Shown here piece after piece: positions 60,146 to 64,000 of a DNA stretch of 64,000 nt. Position 1 is the stretch's first letter; every line of letters begins with the position of its first letter. The DNA is from Tepidiforma sp. (GTDB lineage Bacteria; Chloroflexota; Dehalococcoidia; Tepidiformales; Tepidiformaceae). The stretch covers positions 109,022 to 173,021 of the forward strand of contig NZ_BPIG01000005.1 in the NCBI RefSeq assembly GCF_026003995.1, given 5' to 3'. The notes beneath the pieces were generated by a model. That model searched no databases. It was given only the letters and a program-made list of their open reading frames with translations, and had not been told where the DNA came from. The translations under genes were made by a program, and so were the position numbers.

Positions 60146-60811
60146 TCAGTACCGCGAGACGTTCAGCTCGTCCATGTGCCCGGTGACCGTGTACACCACC
60201 CGTTCGCAGATGTTCGTACACCGGTCCGCGATCCGTTCGATGTTGTGCGCCGTCCAGAGCAGGTAGGTATTCCGCTGGATGGTCGCCGGGTTCGCCACCA
60301 TCTGCTGGATGCAGTCGTCGTAGACGCTGTCCTGCAGCCGGTCCACCTCGTCGTCGGCGTTACAGATCTGCACCGCCGCGTCGACGTCCATCTCGATGTA
60401 CGCCTTCAGCGAATCGCGCAGCATCGCGACCGCGCGGTCCGCCATCGCCGGGATATACCCGAGCCGCCGGGGCAGCGGCTCCGGCTCCATCATCGTGTTG
60501 ATCCGGGCGATGCCCTCCGCGTGGTCGGCGATCCGCTCGAGGTCCGTGATGATGTACAGGATGCTCGCGAGCGCGCGGAGGTCCGTCGCCATCGGCTGCT
60601 GTGAGGCGATGACGAAAATCGCCCGGTCCTCGATTTCGAACCGCTTCCTATTGATCCGCTGGTCGTCCTCGATGATCCGCCGGGACCACTCCACATCACC
60701 GTCGCGCATCGATTCGAGGGCGTCGAGAATCGCCTTCTCCGCCATCGAGCCGAGCGTCAGGACATCGTCCTGCAGCTGCCGCAGCTCCGCGTTGAACAGG
60801 TCCCGTGTCAT
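60146..60811 (-). CDS. phoU: Phosphate signalling complex protein PhoU
   Basis: 221 residues from ATG 60811. Two PhoU repeats form a six-helix bundle with metal-binding acidic motifs: ITDLERIADHAEGIAR in the first and WTAHNIERIADRCTNICERVVY in the second. PhoU restrains phosphate uptake by Pst and signalling through PhoR. It is the last gene of the pst operon, 26 bp after pstB. Confidence 0.95.
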   Translation of the reverse strand: MTRDLFNAELRQLQDDVLTLGSMAEKAILDALESMRDGDVEWSRRIIEDDQRINRKRFEIEDRAIFVIASQQPMATDLRALASILYIITDLERIADHAEGIARINTMMEPEPLPRRLGYIPAMADRAVAMLRDSLKAYIEMDVDAAVQICNADDEVDRLQDSVYDDCIQQMVANPATIQRNTYLLWTAHNIERIADRCTNICERVVYTVTGHMDELNVSRY

Positions 60812-60837
60812 CCCCGCGCCCCCTTGGCTGGCCCCCT

Positions 60838-61722
60838 CTAGCCGAAGCGGCCGCTGATGTAGTCCTCGGTCCGCCGATCTTTCGGAGTTGTAAAGAGTTC
60901 CTCCGTGGGCCCGTATTCTATCAGCTGCCCCGACACGTGCTCGTCTGTCAGCATGAAGGCCGTGTAGTCCGAAACGCGCGCCGCCTGCTGCATGTTGTGC
61001 GTCACGATCACAATCGTGTACTCCTTCGCCAGCTCCCGCATCAGGTCCTCGATCTTCAGCGTTGCGATCGGGTCGAGCGCCGAGCACGGCTCGTCCATCA
61101 GGATCACGTCCGGCGCCGTGGCAATCGCCCGCGCGATGCAGAGCCGCTGCTGTTGCCCGCCCGAGAGCGCAAGCCCGCTCTTTTTCAGGTCATCCTTCAC
61201 CTCGTCCCAGAGGGCCGCGCGCCGCAGCGATTCCTCCACCAGCCGGTCCTTATCCCCCTTGAAGCCATTCACCTTCGCCCCGAAGAGGATGTTCTCCCGG
61301 ATCGACCGCGGGAACGGGTTCGGCTTCTGGAACACCATGCCAACCCGCCGCCGAACCTCCACCGGGTCCACCGACCGGTCGTAAATATCCTGCCCGTCGA
61401 GGTACACCTTGCCCTCGATCCGCACCCCCGCGATGAGGTCGTTCATCCGGTTGAAGCAGCGCAGCAGCGTGCTCTTCCCGCACCCCGAAGGCCCGATCAG
61501 CGCGGTCACCTTGTTCCGCGGAATCTTGAACGACACGTTCGTCAGCGCCTGTTTCTTCCCGTACCAGAGCGAAAGTCCCCGCACCTCCAGCTTCGGGTCC
61601 GGGATATCCTCGAGAATCGCTCCCGGCGTGCCCGCCTGCGGCTTCAGGTGCTGCCCTGTTCCATCCCGCCCCACGGCGGGCGGCCGCACGAGCGTCGAGA
61701 TCTGCGTCTGCTGTTCCGTCAT
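60838..61722 (-). CDS. pstB: Phosphate ABC transporter ATP-binding protein
   Basis: 294 residues from ATG 61722, longer than usual by an N-terminal extension of about 45 residues. Walker [41 protein letters not shown] (Q-loop), signature [16 protein letters not shown], Walker [16 protein letters not shown] and H-loop [18 protein letters not shown] are all intact and typical of PstB. It energises phosphate import. Confidence 0.97.
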   Translation of the reverse strand: MTEQQTQISTLVRPPAVGRDGTGQHLKPQAGTPGAILEDIPDPKLEVRGLSLWYGKKQALTNVSFKIPRNKVTALIGPSGCGKSTLLRCFNRMNDLIAGVRIEGKVYLDGQDIYDRSVDPVEVRRRVGMVFQKPNPFPRSIRENILFGAKVNGFKGDKDRLVEESLRRAALWDEVKDDLKKSGLALSGGQQQRLCIARAIATAPDVILMDEPCSALDPIATLKIEDLMRELAKEYTIVIVTHNMQQAARVSDYTAFMLTDEHVSGQLIEYGPTEELFTTPKDRRTEDYISGRFG

Positions 61723-61748
61723 GCTCAATTCCACCTTTCCCGGCCGTC

Positions 61749-62645
61749 CTAGAACCGGCGCTGCAGCTTCTGCCGCAGGAAGATTGCCACAGAGTTCATC
61801 AACAACAACACCGCGAGCAGCACGATGATGCCCGCCGCTGCCACCCCCTGGAAATCCTCCTGCGGCCGCGACACCCAGTTGAAAATCTGAATTGGCAACA
61901 CCGTGAACCGGTCGAGCGGGTTCTCCGGCGTAAACGGCACGTACGTCAGCGCCCCAATCGTAATCAGCGGCGCACTCTCCCCAATCGCCCGCGAAGCCGC
62001 GAGGATGTTTCCCGTCAGGATGCCCGGGAGTGCATACGGCAGCACGTGGTGCCGCACCGTCTCCCAGCGCGTCGCCCCGACGCCATACGACGCGTCGCGG
62101 ATGCTCGGCGGCACCGCGCGCAGCGCTTCCTGCGTTGCCACCACGATGATCGGCAAAATCAGCAGCGCCATCGTCAGCGAGCCCGCCAGCACGCTCCGCC
62201 CCAGCTCCATCCACCGCACGAACACCTGCAGCCCGAGCAGACCGTAGATAATCGACGGCACCGCCGCCAGGTTCGCGATATTGATCTGGATGAAGCTCTT
62301 CACCTTCCCGTCGCGCGCATACTCCTCGAGGTAGATCGCCGACATCACCCCCAGCGGCAGCGCGACCACGATCGTGAAAAACATCATGTAGGCCGTGCCG
62401 TAGATGGCCGCCTTCGCACCAGCACGGTCCGGGAACCGCGAGTCGAAGCCCGTAAGGAACTGCCAATCCAGCCACGGCAGCCCCGTCACCAGCGTGTCCA
62501 GCAGCAGCCACGCCAGCATCCCCAGCCCCACCAGGATCGCGGCCAGCCCGATCCCCGTGAACACCATCCCGTACAGCTTGCGCAGCCCAAGCCTCGGCCT
62601 GAACTGCGCCCGCGCCGGGAACTGCTCCATACCTGCAGCCGCCAT
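61749..62645 (-). CDS. pstA: Phosphate ABC transporter permease
   Basis: 298 residues with six membrane helices. The EAA loop [30 protein letters not shown] matches PstA, as do [15 protein letters not shown] and the late [13 protein letters not shown]. It forms the channel with PstC. Start ATG 62645 shares one base with the pstC stop (TGATG). Confidence 0.95.
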   Translation of the reverse strand: MAAAGMEQFPARAQFRPRLGLRKLYGMVFTGIGLAAILVGLGMLAWLLLDTLVTGLPWLDWQFLTGFDSRFPDRAGAKAAIYGTAYMMFFTIVVALPLGVMSAIYLEEYARDGKVKSFIQINIANLAAVPSIIYGLLGLQVFVRWMELGRSVLAGSLTMALLILPIIVVATQEALRAVPPSIRDASYGVGATRWETVRHHVLPYALPGILTGNILAASRAIGESAPLITIGALTYVPFTPENPLDRFTVLPIQIFNWVSRPQEDFQGVAAAGIIVLLAVLLLMNSVAIFLRQKLQRRF

Positions 62646-63580
62646 CAGTCGTACACCTCCCTGAATCGCCGCACGAACCAGAAGCTGAAAATGTTCATCA
62701 CAAACGTCAGCACGAACAGCGTCGAACCCACCGCAAACAGCGTCCGGTACTCCAGCGACCCGTACGGCGTATCGCCGAGGCTCACCTGCACGATGTACGT
62801 CGTCATCGTCATCACCGGCACCGTCGGGTCGAACGTAAACGTCGGGTTCTGCCCCGCCGCAATCGCCACGATCATCGTCTCACCCACCGCCCGCGAAAGC
62901 GCCAGGATCACCGACGCCACAATCCCCGAGAGCGCAGCCGGCACCACCACCCGCGTCGCCACCTCCATCCGCGTCGCACCCAGCCCGTACGCACCCTCAC
63001 GCAGCGACTGCGGCACCGACGACATCGCATCCTCGCTCAGCGAAGCCACGAGCGGCACGATCATCACCCCCATCACGATGCCAGGCGACAGCGCGTTGAA
63101 GAGCGACATATCGATGAACCGCTGCAAAAACGGCGTCATCACGGTCAGCGCGAAAAACCCGTACACCACCGTTGGCACCCCCGCCAGCACCTCCAGCGCC
63201 GGCTTCAGCACCGCCCGCACCCCCGGCTTCGCAAACTCGCTCAGGTAGATCGCCGACATCAGCCCCAGCGGCACCGCAACCAGCAGCGCAATCAGCGACG
63301 TCAGCGCCGTCGCCGAGACGAGCGCCCAGATGCCGAACCTCTTGATGGAGAACAGCGGCGTCCACTGCGTTTCCGTGATGAACTCGATGAACGAGACCAC
63401 CCGGAAGAACGCAATCGTCTCCCCGATGAGCGAAAGAATGATGCCGGCAGTCGTGAGCGCACCTACCGTTGCCGCCGCGAAGAACAGCCCGGCAATCGCG
63501 CCCTCCTTCAGCCGGCGCCCGCGCTTCCGTCCGAGCCCTCCCCGCGAAGGAAAGGCGCCCCGCCAAACGTCCTGTGCCAC
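62645..63580 (-). CDS. pstC: Phosphate ABC transporter permease
   Basis: 311 residues from GTG 63580, preceded by a G-rich purine run. Six membrane helices; the EAA loop [27 protein letters not shown], the [18 protein letters not shown] segment and [19 protein letters not shown] are characteristic of PstC. It is coupled to pstA. Confidence 0.95.
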   Translation of the reverse strand: MAQDVWRGAFPSRGGLGRKRGRRLKEGAIAGLFFAAATVGALTTAGIILSLIGETIAFFRVVSFIEFITETQWTPLFSIKRFGIWALVSATALTSLIALLVAVPLGLMSAIYLSEFAKPGVRAVLKPALEVLAGVPTVVYGFFALTVMTPFLQRFIDMSLFNALSPGIVMGVMIVPLVASLSEDAMSSVPQSLREGAYGLGATRMEVATRVVVPAALSGIVASVILALSRAVGETMIVAIAAGQNPTFTFDPTVPVMTMTTYIVQVSLGDTPYGSLEYRTLFAVGSTLFVLTFVMNIFSFWFVRRFREVYD

Positions 63581-63611
63581 TTGCGCAGCCCCCCAATGGC
63601 CTGTCGTTCAA

Positions 63612-63652
63612 CACCGGGGGCAGGGAGCCCGTCAGTGCCCCCTGCCCCGGTG
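63612..63652 (-). terminator. Hairpin between pstS and pstC
   Basis: CACCGGGGGCAGGG (63612-63625) pairs with CCCTGCCCCGGTG (63640-63652) with one bulged base. No T-run. Such hairpins after pstS often reduce read-through or stabilise the pstS message, giving more binding protein than permease. Confidence 0.5.
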
Positions 63653-63693
63653 CCTCAGGATACGGCCTCCCGGCGCCTGACCGGGATGGCCCC

Positions 63694-64000
63694 CTACTTC
63701 ATGTACCGGTCGAGCGTTGCGCCGACCTCGGCGCCGTTCGGGAACAGCGTCCCGAGCGTCTTGGCCTCGAACCGCTTCGTGATCGCCGCGTACAGCTGGT
63801 CCGTCAGCGGGATGTAGCCGACCTCGCGCGTCGGGATGAGCGGCGTGAAGCTCTTGCTCAGGTAGAACTTCACGAACGCCTGCACCTCCGGGCGCTCCGC
63901 AGCCTCCTTCCGGACGTAGATGAAGATTGGCCGGGAGAGCGGCTGGTATTCACCCGACTTGATGGTCTCCTCGCTCGGCTTGACACACTTGCCGTTGTTG
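63694..64000 (-). CDS. pstS: Phosphate ABC transporter substrate-binding protein, N-terminus outside the window
   Basis: The last 101 residues are visible; the frame runs off the window edge. YQPLSRPIFIYVRKE followed by PEVQAFVKFYLS and VGYIPLTDQLYAAITKRFEA match the C-terminal lobe of PstS-type phosphate-binding proteins. Its position ahead of pstC confirms this. As an extracytoplasmic lipoprotein or secreted protein it captures phosphate for the PstCAB complex. Confidence 0.9.
   Translation of the reverse strand, partial: NNGKCVKPSEETIKSGEYQPLSRPIFIYVRKEAAERPEVQAFVKFYLSKSFTPLIPTREVGYIPLTDQLYAAITKRFEAKTLGTLFPNGAEVGATLDRYMK

Noticed and set aside
1..64000. CRISPR array, prophage or insertion sequence
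   Set aside because: No spaced direct repeats of CRISPR type, no transposase, integrase or phage structural genes were found.

Overview
The window is a very G+C-rich bacterial chromosome segment (about 70% or more by eye over most of its length). It is densely packed, with many 1-4 nt gene overlaps. The gene set suggests a Chloroflexota bacterium, possibly Dehalococcoidia or Tepidiforma-like: luciferase-like and deazaflavin oxidoreductases, acyl-CoA dehydrogenase, CaiB and phosphotransferase genes, DUF2277 and DUF2089 proteins, and secreted proteins of a kind common in Chloroflexota. The taxonomic placement is inference. No phage, transposase, CRISPR array or replication origin was seen.

Layout. 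0-9 kb: the end of an F420-type oxidoreductase, an RNase H-fold exonuclease, a mercuric-reductase-like flavoprotein, a low-complexity repeat block, an enoyl-CoA hydratase, an MFS transporter, frameshifted GNAT and leucyl aminopeptidase genes, and a PAP2 enzyme. 9.2-12.1 kb: a lower-GC accessory island encoding a small HTH protein, a Tat-exported protein, a 14-cysteine M23-like protein, a lipoprotein and a MauE-like membrane protein. 12-30.8 kb: aldehyde dehydrogenase, rpsO-pnp, a luciferase-like oxidoreductase, DUF1003, TesB thioesterase, acyl-CoA dehydrogenase, a GGDEF-HDOD-degenerate GGDEF signalling group, pyruvate kinase, FKBP isomerase, and a CaiB-acyl-CoA dehydrogenase-kinase operon.

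30.9-40.5 kb: a tetrapyrrole operon, hemA-ahbAB-aldo/keto reductase-hemQ-cobA/hemD-sirC-cbiX-hemL-hemC. It can make siroheme and decarboxylate it, and it also carries the coproheme decarboxylase HemQ. This suggests a hybrid of the siroheme and coproporphyrin heme routes. 40.5-47.6 kb: a deazaflavin reductase, two methyltransferases, a split MprF-like membrane operon with a rhomboid-like protein, and a PHP phosphoesterase. 47.7-57.5 kb: HNH nuclease, two acetyl-CoA hydrolase/transferase-family proteins, enoyl-CoA hydratase, a decayed SDR-like gene, a DUF2089/DUF4097 pair, photolyase and MgtE. 57.6-64 kb: two secreted proteins, a methyltransferase, tRNA-His, and the pstS-pstC-pstA-pstB-phoU operon, with pstS running off the end.

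Three genome-scale habits stand out. Many genes have a -10-like hexamer only 6-8 nt before the start codon and no Shine-Dalgarno sequence, which suggests leaderless transcription. Three convergent gene pairs terminate on one shared CTAG. Single-base frame disruptions are frequent and mostly sit in short C/G runs, so at least some of the frameshifted genes may be sequencing or assembly errors.
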